DNA from: Flavobacterium hercynium
Lineage (GTDB): Bacteria; Bacteroidota; Bacteroidia; Flavobacteriales; Flavobacteriaceae
Reading direction: 5' to 3'
NCBI RefSeq assembly: GCF_002217285.1
Contig: NZ_MUGW01000010.1
Span: 1 to 58,153, forward strand
Length of the DNA: 58,153 bases
Shown here: piece by piece, positions 9,681 through 18,341 of the stretch
Position numbering within the stretch: the first letter of the stretch is position 1
Layout: each line of letters opens with the position of its first letter
Notes under the pieces: generated by a model
Told to the model about the DNA's origin: nothing
Database searches by the model: none
The model's input: the letters and a program-made list of their open reading frames with translations, nothing else
Translations under genes and position numbers: made by a program

Positions 9681-10006
9681 TTTGTGGTTTTGGGTTTGTG
9701 GTTTGTTGTTGAGAGTTTGTTGTTGAGAGTCAAGAATTGTCAATTCACATTTCACAACTCACAATTCATAATTCATAACTCATAATCAACTTACTCGAAA
9801 TCAGAAAATTATAAAAAAACTAGAAAATTCTTTATATCCCACAGCTAAAAAGTAAGAAAAACATCTTATCTTGCAGCAATTCCAAACCCGATTTACCCGT
9901 AATTCCTGACTATTTTTATAATCTCGAATAACGGGTCGTTTGTGGGTTTTATTTTTTTTATGGTCATGTATTACAGGTAATTAAGAGTTGCTTAATTACA
10001 GTAATT
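9681..10006. other. Intergenic region with simple-sequence repeats
   Basis: There is no gene here. A 14-nt unit TTTGTTGTTGAGAG is repeated twice in tandem at 9702-9715 and 9716-9729. It is followed by degenerate short direct repeats built on CACAATTCATAATTCATAAC (about 9745-9785). The remainder leads to the injection-island operon. A weak TATCTTG element near 9867 could be its -7 box, but the match is imperfect. Confidence 0.55.
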
Positions 10007-11170
10007 ATGTCAGATTTAAAAAAAGTTTTCTTAGAAAAAGATACTACACTAGATTTTACTCCTTTTAAAGAAACAAGAGCCTACGGTTATACCTGTCAGG
10101 TTTTTGAGAACAACAAATTAGTTCATACTATAGCTTATGAAATAGCCGTTGACAGTTCCCACAGTTACGCTCAGGACGGTTTTATTTTTGAAGTCGATAG
10201 AAAAACAGTTTATCTGGACAATGCTATTGCTGCTTCTCAAACAGAACAGATAGCAGATTTATGTTCACAAGCACTTTACCCACTGAAACTAAAAGTCAGT
10301 GATGAAAATCTGTTGCTGGAAATACTTAATCATGCCGACATCAAACAGCGATGGAAGAAAATTAAGGACAACTTATCCCTTTATTACAAAGGAAAAATAA
10401 TATCTGCTCTTCTCCAGAAGACCGAAAAACTGCTATACAACAAAACGGTATTAACAACTTCTCTTTACGAAACCTGGTTCTTCGATCTTTATTTTAGACC
10501 TATTTACACCACTTATCAGCACAATGAATCGCTGGATTATTTTTGGAAATCACCCGTATTAGGAAATAAACACATTCGTTACGGAGTCGAACAGTCTTTA
10601 GAAGAAAACTACACTGCCACCGATAAAATTGTCATTAAGCTAAAAGGCAGTGCCGTTGACAAAAGATCGATTCAGGAAATCTTACAGCATCGTACTTTCC
10701 CAAAAAACACCTTAGCAGGAGTTAAAGTAAAACCAGTTCATTCTGAAATGAATGTAGAATATCAATTGTACAGTGAAGACAATAGTATTTTTTCGATCGT
10801 GGCTGAATACCAAATCACTTTGCAGGAAGAAAAACAAAAAACTGTTAAAATAGAACTTTATCACCTGCCGGAGAGTGCCACTTTCAGACCCGCTAAAACG
10901 GAAAAGGCTGTGCCAGTAACGCCAACATCCATACCAGTTGAAGACGAGGATTACATTTTTGATATTTCGACAATTGCTGTACCGAAAAAAAAACAAAAAT
11001 CAGATCAAATGATTTTGGGATCCCCACCGAAAGTTATTCAATTGTACATTCCCGGGCCTTATCCGCCAGATGTTAAAAAAAGCTTGTGGAAACGCATCTT
11101 CTCTATTTTCAAAAAAAAGAAAAAAATAATCGAATATAGACAAAATCCATGGAAAAAAACCACTACTTAA
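10007..11170 (+). CDS. Unrecognised protein, candidate adaptor of an injected effector
   Basis: I do not recognise this 387-aa family. It has no signal peptide or membrane helix, so it should be cytosolic. The first 280 residues look like a mixed alpha/beta fold. Residues about 300-360 are Pro-rich and low-complexity (TPTSIPVEDEDY, PGPYPPDVKK). The C-terminus is strongly basic (KKSLWKRIFSIFKKKKK). It is the first gene of the operon and overlaps the DUF4280 gene by 22 nt. First position directly before a PAAR-like gene and a large effector candidate is where loading chaperones or adaptors are often found in T6SS cargo operons. This role is inferred from position only. Confidence 0.55.
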   Translation: MSDLKKVFLEKDTTLDFTPFKETRAYGYTCQVFENNKLVHTIAYEIAVDSSHSYAQDGFIFEVDRKTVYLDNAIAASQTEQIADLCSQALYPLKLKVSDENLLLEILNHADIKQRWKKIKDNLSLYYKGKIISALLQKTEKLLYNKTVLTTSLYETWFFDLYFRPIYTTYQHNESLDYFWKSPVLGNKHIRYGVEQSLEENYTATDKIVIKLKGSAVDKRSIQEILQHRTFPKNTLAGVKVKPVHSEMNVEYQLYSEDNSIFSIVAEYQITLQEEKQKTVKIELYHLPESATFRPAKTEKAVPVTPTSIPVEDEDYIFDISTIAVPKKKQKSDQMILGSPPKVIQLYIPGPYPPDVKKSLWKRIFSIFKKKKKIIEYRQNPWKKTTT

Positions 11171-11628
11171 TACAAGGTGCACTCTGTCAATGCAAGTTTA
11201 GTGAAAAACCACAAACCGATGAATTACAGGTAAAAGCACAGTCGAAGCATTTCGCCAACGATCTGCAAGGAAAAGACAAACCCATTGCTACCGATAAGGA
11301 TATTGGTAAGACAATGAAAAAAAACACTTTTGGGAACTGTACCCTACAGCCTTCCTCGAATGGTAATTTACCTTGTCAAACGGTCATTACCCAGTGGACC
11401 GGTTTTTACGAAAAAACAGTTTTGTCCAACGGGGGTAAAATATTATTAGAAAGCAGTATGGCCGGCTGTGCGATTGGAGGCCCGAATTGTATTGTCGTAA
11501 AAGATCACGGACAAACCCCCGAAATGGCAGAACAAATCGAAGACAGCAATCCCGAAATATTGCATGAAATCTTTCCCTGTGTGGACTTCTACGATCTTAA
11601 TAACAAAAGCCTGATGATTGAAAATTAA
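11149..11628 (+). CDS. DUF4280 PAAR-like spike-tip protein
   Basis: This 159-aa protein resembles the DUF4280 family, which is PAAR-like and caps the spike of contractile injection systems (T6SS and related). The features seen are an N-terminal GALCQCKFS, a central GNCTLQPSSNGNLPCQ, and a glycine-rich SMAGCAIGGPNCIVVKDHGQ. These alternating Cys/Gly elements fit a small beta-prism that could bind metal. There is no signal peptide, as expected for a component loaded in the cytosol. It overlaps the preceding gene by 22 nt and lies 21 nt before the 955-aa gene, so the large protein is its probable cargo. No sheath, tube or VgrG gene is in the window. Confidence 0.8.
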   Translation: MEKNHYLIQGALCQCKFSEKPQTDELQVKAQSKHFANDLQGKDKPIATDKDIGKTMKKNTFGNCTLQPSSNGNLPCQTVITQWTGFYEKTVLSNGGKILLESSMAGCAIGGPNCIVVKDHGQTPEMAEQIEDSNPEILHEIFPCVDFYDLNNKSLMIEN

Positions 11629-11649
11629 AGTATAAGTAACTAAAAATAT

Positions 11650-14517
11650 ATGAGCCAAAAATTACGTATAATCCCTAAAATGCCTTTGGTTTCCGGTCAA
11701 ACATACGATGAAAGTATGGGCTGTTTAACGCTCTCTTCCTGCGGAACTTTTACAGTAGAAATTGTTCCTTCGGAATGTTTTCATGAAAATGTTCCAAAAC
11801 CATTACCTCCTTTTCGCGAACTAACTCCGGAAGAAGTTCTTGATATGCCTGATAAGGGGGATAGAATTTATTATGTAGAAAGACACACAAAAAGAAAACT
11901 GGCAGAAAAAAAATATGAAGAAGATGTAGCTGCTTACGACAAACAAATAAAAGAGGAACTGGCAACCCTAAGCTGGTGCTGGGAAGTAGTGGGAAATGGT
12001 ATGAAGAATAAAATCATGAAGCACAACCCGAATTTAAGCATCGGAATACCTAAGCATTACCAAAAAGATTTTAATTTCCCTAAACTTCTTGTTGGTGGCG
12101 GTTTTGCATGGGTTGAAGCCTTTACCGATAATGATCCTGCGATTGGAGACACGCCGTTCGGTTTATACGTCTGCGCCAAAGGAACACCACAAATTATAAA
12201 TGTCGTCTGGACAGATTTTAAAGGAAATCCCATTACGACAACGGTAAAATTTGGCTCAAAAATACTGCTCAACATTTACACCATAGACATGTTTGGAGTC
12301 GATCTTACGGTGACCTTATGGGACAAGGATAAATACAAGCCCAATGATACCAAACCAGACGGTAAAATGGAAAGCTTTGAATGTGAAGTGCTGACGGCTG
12401 AATTAAAAGAGAATGAAGAAGGTATAAAAGGCGTTTCAGGCGGAATTAAGATAGACGGAGAATCGCAAACCCATGTTCAAAAAGCACAAATTCCAGTTTT
12501 AATCGATCATGACTGGATGTTTGATGGAGGAAGATGTCAGGGAATTTTACTTACGGCAGAATGTATGTACACGGAGAAAAAATATCCTGTACCTGAACAT
12601 AAGCAATTGCTAATCGCATGGGATGGCGAAAAATACGAACAAAAAAGAAAACCGGTAAACAATGTCGCTTTTATAGGGAAAGTAGAAACCTTTATTTCAA
12701 GTTTCAGACCTTGCCGTTACGACAAAATCGAATTAAAAAAACAAGGCAAAGCGGGCGGACTTGTTCTGTTTGATTCGGCGATAAACAAGCAAAGAGCAAT
12801 AACCAATTTTGATGTTGAGATCATAGCCGGAAAAAAAGAAAAATACATTTTAGATATTGATTTTCACAGTTTAGATTGTAACACAGAGCCCACGCATCAT
12901 AACAATGAAATTGCCGTACTGGCTATTCCATTAGATTATGAACTGCAGCCAAAAGCAGGTTCCCGACTGGAACACCTGCTTAAAAAAGAAGAAAAACCAC
13001 TGTTTACCTCATCATCAAGTCATAGCAGCAGCCTGTTTGGCTTTAACTCTACTCAAAAAGAAGTTGTTTCGAAAGAAACCGGTATTGTAGCCATCAGAGA
13101 AAATCAGGTTGAGTTTGATGCTTTTTTTAATTATGATATTCCGCAAGATGAGAATCCTATGAGCACTTTTATGAAAGCCATGCAGTATTGCAGTCTTTCT
13201 GATTTAAGCCAAAGTTATATCAAAAAAATATCGATTCGTACCGACACCTGTGCTTTTCAGCAGGATATTAATATAGCGATATACCCTGATATTAAATGGA
13301 CGCTAAAGGTGGGGTTCAATGTCGAAGCAAATGATATAGAAAAACTCAACAGAAAGGGCGGTACTTTTGCTCCGCTTAAAACCTTTCAGCATGTCGCCGA
13401 CGAAAAAGATAAAGCCAACTTTGAGGTAAATGAAAGCAACTCCCCAAAAGTAAACAACGAGAACCAAAGGAGAAAAGAAACGCTCGATCGTGCCGCAAAA
13501 CATTTTACAGACGAATATCAGCTAAAACCAAAACAAACAGCTGTAGCTCCGGTAAGTGAAGGAACGAGCTTTAAAGAAGTTTTTGATATCCTGAGAAGAA
13601 TGACACTTTCCTTTGGAGAAGAACATTACGGTGGTGCTGTACAAAATGAGTTGACAGACAAATTTGCCAGACAAATGTACGAATGCTACAAAAGCAACAT
13701 TGATCTTGTAAAAAACCTGATTAGCATTTTTGACGGCACATTTGATCAAAAACCGTTTAACCCAAAGGATGAGAAAGATATTGACGGTTTGATGGGAAGA
13801 CTGCAACGCAAACCGGTTGAATACAAAATGCTATATCCTAAAATCGCTGCTGCTGCTTCCTGGTCGTGTGATCCTATAGATGGTAAAAAACATCCGGAAC
13901 TGAAAGGCAGATTAGGTGTGGGTGTTGATCTTCAACTCAAAGCCACTCCCCTTTTGGGCGTTGCCATACAATGGGATCTTCTGGAGCTTTTATGTAGGCG
14001 CCACCCTATTGCTTATGCGGTATTAAAAGCGATTGACGGTCTTACCTACATACTGGCTGACGACCAGAGTGCCGTAAACCTGAACTTTGTTGTATCAGGG
14101 CAAATAGACACCACTATCGATTTTCAGTACAACAAACTGGCGGGTTTTAAAGAGTTTCATAAAGCGGGCAGATCGAGTATTAGAACAGCTATAGAATTTA
14201 AGATAAACATATCCAACAAATACAAAACACTCGGCTACGAAACGATAGCATCTTTTGAATATAATGGTACCGCTGAAGCCGTAATTGGGGTAAAAGACTG
14301 GTACGGTATCGATGAAAATGGCTTTTTTGTGAAAACAAAAATAGAATTTGAAGGAATTAAACTCTCCTTCTCAGCCACAGGAACTATATTTATTATAAAC
14401 GACGAATATGATAAAAAACAAAACAAACCAATACTTGATGCTAAAAAAGAGTACAAAGGTGACATCACTTTTTTGCAATGGGACTATCAAACCGATAAAA
14501 TATACTTACTATCATGA
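11650..14517 (+). CDS. Large candidate effector/toxin downstream of a PAAR-like protein
   Basis: This 955-aa protein has no recognised catalytic domain. It has no signal peptide or clear transmembrane helix. Visible segments are an N-terminal PxxPLVSG-type start with a charged helical stretch at about 80-110, several beta-rich modules from about 130 to 430 (including IPVLIDHDWMFDGGRCQG), a Ser-rich linker near 455, a charged helical region at about 560-670, and a beta-rich amphipathic C-terminus (about 700-955). The C-terminus has alternating polar/hydrophobic strands that could suit membrane insertion. Its position after the DUF4280 gene and its 4-nt overlap (ATGA) with the first of five exported paralogues indicate an effector-immunity arrangement. 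Because the immunity candidates are exported, the target is probably periplasmic or in the envelope. Confidence 0.65.
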   Translation: MSQKLRIIPKMPLVSGQTYDESMGCLTLSSCGTFTVEIVPSECFHENVPKPLPPFRELTPEEVLDMPDKGDRIYYVERHTKRKLAEKKYEEDVAAYDKQIKEELATLSWCWEVVGNGMKNKIMKHNPNLSIGIPKHYQKDFNFPKLLVGGGFAWVEAFTDNDPAIGDTPFGLYVCAKGTPQIINVVWTDFKGNPITTTVKFGSKILLNIYTIDMFGVDLTVTLWDKDKYKPNDTKPDGKMESFECEVLTAELKENEEGIKGVSGGIKIDGESQTHVQKAQIPVLIDHDWMFDGGRCQGILLTAECMYTEKKYPVPEHKQLLIAWDGEKYEQKRKPVNNVAFIGKVETFISSFRPCRYDKIELKKQGKAGGLVLFDSAINKQRAITNFDVEIIAGKKEKYILDIDFHSLDCNTEPTHHNNEIAVLAIPLDYELQPKAGSRLEHLLKKEEKPLFTSSSSHSSSLFGFNSTQKEVVSKETGIVAIRENQVEFDAFFNYDIPQDENPMSTFMKAMQYCSLSDLSQSYIKKISIRTDTCAFQQDINIAIYPDIKWTLKVGFNVEANDIEKLNRKGGTFAPLKTFQHVADEKDKANFEVNESNSPKVNNENQRRKETLDRAAKHFTDEYQLKPKQTAVAPVSEGTSFKEVFDILRRMTLSFGEEHYGGAVQNELTDKFARQMYECYKSNIDLVKNLISIFDGTFDQKPFNPKDEKDIDGLMGRLQRKPVEYKMLYPKIAAAASWSCDPIDGKKHPELKGRLGVGVDLQLKATPLLGVAIQWDLLELLCRRHPIAYAVLKAIDGLTYILADDQSAVNLNFVVSGQIDTTIDFQYNKLAGFKEFHKAGRSSIRTAIEFKINISNKYKTLGYETIASFEYNGTAEAVIGVKDWYGIDENGFFVKTKIEFEGIKLSFSATGTIFIINDEYDKKQNKPILDAKKEYKGDITFLQWDYQTDKIYLLS

Positions 14518-15467
14518 AAAAACTACTAACCACACTATTATTGAGTTACAGCCTGATGGTTTGCGCTCAAAAAAAACAAATCAATAAAGAAGACATTATG
14601 AACGAAGAAAGCATAAAAAAAGTAACCAACATTTACAACCAAGTAAAAAGATACAAATACAACCCAAGCTATACCCTACATATCGAAAAGGCTGCTAACT
14701 TTACTTTTGAAGTCTTAGTCAATGATTATCCAATGTTTATTGAATACAATCCTCATGTTATGTCTGGTTCCAAACCTATCAATCATGCTATACTAAAACC
14801 TGGTAAACAAAAACTCACCATTCGTATGACACCACCTGTAGATAAAGAGTATAATATGGGACATGAAATCGACATGGAAAATATAACCTTAAAACTCAGT
14901 ATCAATTACGGAGAATATGTGTTACAAAAAGTTAGCGAGTTTAAAGAAGCCCTGCGCTACGAACTTCCCCAACAAAAAGGCAAATTGCCTTATTATGAGG
15001 TCAATCTAGAGTTTGATGCTATTGCACCGTATCAAAATGATATTGAGGGCTGGCAAAACGGGGTTGATTTAACCAAAGAAGATAAAGACAAACTGCTCAA
15101 AGAAGTAGAAGATTTTTATAAAGAACTGATCAAATATTATGATGCCAAAGATGTAAATGCATTGGCTTCAAAATACTACAAAAGACAATTTGAAATTGCA
15201 CAAAGCCACTATCAAACTAAAATATATGATTCTCAAATAGTAGTTGATGCATGGATGAAAAATGTTAATGATACTAAACCATTTATTTTCAATCAATATG
15301 TTATGCGATTTTTTGGCAATGGAAAAATGGTTGCTCTAGTCAAAACAGATAAATATTACATCAATTATTCTTCATTAATGAGAGAGGATGCCAAAGGAAA
15401 TTATACTTATTATGGACTTATGTTGCATCGTCCAAAACCAGGTGCTCCATTAGAAGTAATACGATAA
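14514..15467 (+). CDS. Tandem immunity-like exported protein, copy 1
   Basis: This is the first of a head-to-tail family (317 aa) with no known domain that I recognise. It starts with a signal peptide (MKKLLTTLLLSYSLMVCAQ) that differs from the MKTVYTLLFCF leader of the other copies. The mature protein begins QINKEDIMNEE and contains a conserved beta-rich first half and a helical DLTKEDKDKLLKEVEDFYKELI segment near residue 200. It ends with LHRPKPGAPLEVIR. The start overlaps the effector stop by 4 nt, which argues for translational coupling and, by inference, for neutralising that effector in the periplasm. Residues encoded by 14679-15022 are identical at DNA level to copy 2. Confidence 0.7.
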   Translation: MKKLLTTLLLSYSLMVCAQKKQINKEDIMNEESIKKVTNIYNQVKRYKYNPSYTLHIEKAANFTFEVLVNDYPMFIEYNPHVMSGSKPINHAILKPGKQKLTIRMTPPVDKEYNMGHEIDMENITLKLSINYGEYVLQKVSEFKEALRYELPQQKGKLPYYEVNLEFDAIAPYQNDIEGWQNGVDLTKEDKDKLLKEVEDFYKELIKYYDAKDVNALASKYYKRQFEIAQSHYQTKIYDSQIVVDAWMKNVNDTKPFIFNQYVMRFFGNGKMVALVKTDKYYINYSSLMREDAKGNYTYYGLMLHRPKPGAPLEVIR

Positions 15468-15470
15468 ATG

Positions 15471-16424
15471 ATGAAGACAGTTTATACACTCTTATTCTGT
15501 TTTACTTTTTTATTTTCTGGTGCACAAAAACAAATCAATAAAGAAGACATTATGAATGAAGAAAACGTAAAAAAAGTAACTAACATTTACAACGAAGTAA
15601 AAAGATACAAATACAACCCAAGCTATACCCTGCATATCGAAAAGGCTGCTAACTTTACTTTTGAAGTCTTAGTCAATGATTATCCAATGTTTATTGAATA
15701 CAATCCTCATGTTATGTCTGGTTCCAAACCTATCAATCATGCTATACTAAAACCTGGTAAACAAAAACTCACCATTCGTATGACACCACCTGTAGATAAA
15801 GAGTATAATATGGGACATGAAATCGACATGGAAAATATAACCTTAAAACTCAGTATCAATTACGGAGAATATGTGTTACAAAAAGTTAGCGAGTTTAAAG
15901 AAGCCCTGCGCTACGAACTTCCCCAACAAAAAGGCAAATTGCCTTATTATGAGGTCAATCTAGAGTTTGATGCTATCGCGCCTTATCAAGAGGATATCGA
16001 GGGCTGGCAAAACGGTGTAGATTTAACCAAAGAAGACAAAGACAAACTCCTTAAGGAGGTAGAAGAATTTTATAAAAACATCATACAAGACTATGAAAAT
16101 CAGGATGTAAATGCTCTTGCCTCTAAATACTACAAAAGACAATTCGAAATGGAACAAACTCATTATATAACCAAAATATATGAATCTGAAATGGTCGTAG
16201 ACGCATGGGTAAAAAATGTTAATGATGACCGCCCTTTTATTTTTAATGGGTACATGCTACGTTTTTATGGTAATGGAAAAATGGTCGCTTTAGTCAAGAC
16301 CGATAAATACTATATTAATCTCACTGCACTTATGCGAGAAGATCCAGAAACAGGTAAAGCTTCTGCATACCCAATATATCTCTACCGCCCAAAACCAGGT
16401 GCACCACTAGAAGTAATACGATAA
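15471..16424 (+). CDS. Tandem immunity-like exported protein, copy 2
   Basis: This is a paralogue of copy 1 and starts 3 nt after it. ATG codons at 15468 and 15471 are both possible. 15471 is chosen because all later copies begin MKTVY. The signal peptide ends LFSGAQ (signal peptidase I type). The first two thirds match copy 1 almost exactly, including 344 identical bases. The C-terminal third is different: it has YKNIIQDYENQDVNAL and KIYESEMVVDAW, like copy 4, where copy 1 has YKELIKYYDAKDVNAL. A divergent C-terminal third on a fixed scaffold is what one would expect if that part recognises different effectors. Confidence 0.7.
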   Translation: MKTVYTLLFCFTFLFSGAQKQINKEDIMNEENVKKVTNIYNEVKRYKYNPSYTLHIEKAANFTFEVLVNDYPMFIEYNPHVMSGSKPINHAILKPGKQKLTIRMTPPVDKEYNMGHEIDMENITLKLSINYGEYVLQKVSEFKEALRYELPQQKGKLPYYEVNLEFDAIAPYQEDIEGWQNGVDLTKEDKDKLLKEVEEFYKNIIQDYENQDVNALASKYYKRQFEMEQTHYITKIYESEMVVDAWVKNVNDDRPFIFNGYMLRFYGNGKMVALVKTDKYYINLTALMREDPETGKASAYPIYLYRPKPGAPLEVIR

Positions 16425-16427
16425 CCT

Positions 16428-17380
16428 ATGAAGACAGTTTACAACCTCCTATTCTGTTTTGCTTTTTTATTTTCTTGTGCACAAAAACAAATCAATAAAG
16501 AAGACATTATGAATGAAGAACACGTAAAAAAAATAACCAACATTTATAACCAAGTAAAAATGTATGAATATAACCAACCTATACCTTGCACATAGAAAAA
16601 GCTGCCAATTTTACATTTGAAGCTTTAGTCAATGATTTTCCCATTTTTATAGAATACAATCCTCACATTATGTCAGGTTCTAAGCCAATTAACGAAGCGA
16701 TACTAAAACCAGGCAAACAAAAACTCACCATTCGCATGACACCACCTGTAGATAAAAACTACAATATAGGGCATGAAATCGACATGGAAAATATAGCTTT
16801 AAAACTAAGCATTAATTACGGTGAATATGTCTTGGAAAAAGTGGACCAATTTAAAGAAGCATTGCGCTATGAACTGCCTGTACAAAAAGGCAAACTGCCT
16901 TATTATGAGGTAAATTTAGAGTTTGATGCCATTGCCCCATATCAAAACGATATCGAGGGCTGGCAAAATGGAGCCGATTTAACCAAAGAAGATAAAGATA
17001 AACTCCTCAAAGAAGTAGAAGAATTTTATAAAGAACTGATAGGATACTATGATGCCAAAAATGTAAATAGCCTTGCTTCAAAATACTATAAAAGACAATT
17101 TGAAGTTGCACAAACCAATTATCAAACCAAAATATATGATTCACAAATAGTAGCAGACGAATGGGTAAAAGACGTCAATGAAACTAGACCATTTATTTTC
17201 GATCAATACATGCTACGATTTTATGGTGACGGAAAAATGGTAGCTCTAGTCAAAACTGATAAATATTATATTAATCTTTCTACACTTATGCGAGAAGACC
17301 CAAAAACTGGTAAATCAGTTTGGTACCACATGTATTTGCATCGCCCAAAACCAGGTGCTCCACTAGAAGTAATACGATAA
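16428..17380 (+). pseudogene. Tandem immunity-like protein, copy 3, frameshifted
   Basis: This copy begins in the normal way with MKTVYNLLFCFAFLFSCAQ but hits TAG at 16593-16595 after 55 codons. The cause is loss of one base near 16573-16575: copies 2, 4 and 5 have AACCC at this point and this copy has AACC. The downstream part stays open in the other frame to 17380 and is as conserved as the intact copies, so the lesion is recent or a sequencing error. Spacing of copy starts supports a single deletion: 956 nt here against 957-958 for the other units. A TTG at 16586 could restart translation but would lack a signal peptide. The C-terminal third is of the copy 1 type (YYDAKNVNSL). Confidence 0.8.
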
Positions 17381-17383
17381 CCT

Positions 17384-18337
17384 ATGAAAACAGTTTACAC
17401 CCTCCTATTCTGTTTTACTTTTTTATTTTCTGGTGCACAAAAACAAATAAATAAAGAAGATATTATGAACGAAGAAAACGTAAAAAAAGTAACTAATATT
17501 TACAACCAAGTAAAAACATACAAATACAACCCGAGTTATACGCTACACATAGAAAAAGCTGCCAATTTTACTTTTGAAGCCTTAGTCAATGATTATCCTA
17601 TGTTTATCGAATACAACCCTCGCGTTATCTCTGGTTCTAAACCTATCAATCATGCTATACTAAAACCCGGTAAACAAAAACTCACCATTCGTATGACACC
17701 TCCTGTAGATAAAGATTACAATATGGAGCATGAAATTGACATGGAAAATATAGCCTTAAAACTCAGCATCAATTACGGAGAATATGTGTTAGAAAAAGTA
17801 AAAGACTTTAAAGAAGCTCTACGATACGAATTGCCCCAACAAAAAGGCAAACTGCCTTATTATGAAGTCAATTTAGAGTTTGATGCCATAGCGTCCTATC
17901 AAGAGGATATCGAGGGCTGGCAAAGCGGCGTAGATTTAACCAAAGAAGATAAAGACAAACTGCTCAAAGAGGTAGAAGATTTTTATAAAAACATCATACA
18001 AGATTATGAAAAGCAGGACGTAAATTCGCTTGCTTCTAAATACTACAAAAAACAGTTTGAAATTGCACAAACTAACTATATGACCAAAATGTATGAGTCT
18101 CAAATAGTAGTAGATGAATGGGTAAAAGATATTAATGAAACAGCTCCTTTTATTTTTGATCACTACATGCTGCGCTTTTATGGTAACGGTAAAATGGTCG
18201 CTTTAGTGAAAACTGATAAATACTATATTAATCTTTCTACACTTATGCGAGAAGACCCTGAAACCAGTGAAGCTACTTGGTATCATATGTACCTCTATCG
18301 CCCAAAACCAGGTGCTCCACTAGAAGTAATACGATAA
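17384..18337 (+). CDS. Tandem immunity-like exported protein, copy 4
   Basis: This intact 317-aa paralogue starts 3 nt after copy 3 behind the recurring ACCTATG start context. The signal peptide ends LFSGAQ, as in copy 2. Its C-terminal third is copy-2-like (YKNIIQDYEKQDVNSL), with differences at TKMYESQIVVDEW. Synonymous differences from copies 1 and 2 are spread along the whole gene, so it is an older duplicate than the copy 1/copy 2 pair. The mature protein is presumed periplasmic. Confidence 0.7.
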   Translation: MKTVYTLLFCFTFLFSGAQKQINKEDIMNEENVKKVTNIYNQVKTYKYNPSYTLHIEKAANFTFEALVNDYPMFIEYNPRVISGSKPINHAILKPGKQKLTIRMTPPVDKDYNMEHEIDMENIALKLSINYGEYVLEKVKDFKEALRYELPQQKGKLPYYEVNLEFDAIASYQEDIEGWQSGVDLTKEDKDKLLKEVEDFYKNIIQDYEKQDVNSLASKYYKKQFEIAQTNYMTKMYESQIVVDEWVKDINETAPFIFDHYMLRFYGNGKMVALVKTDKYYINLSTLMREDPETSEATWYHMYLYRPKPGAPLEVIR

Positions 18338-18341
18338 ACCT

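Noticed and set aside
9702..9785. Short repeats considered as a small CRISPR or phase-variable tract
   Set aside because: Units are tandem without spacers, degenerate and outside any gene.
10007..14517. Complete T6SS or phage tail module
   Set aside because: Only a PAAR-like gene and putative cargo are present; no sheath, tube, baseplate, VgrG or ATPase gene was recognised.
16586..17380. TTG-started 264-aa gene as an intact cytosolic variant of the immunity family
   Set aside because: Upstream sequence still codes for the normal leader in the other frame, so it is the remainder of a frameshifted copy.
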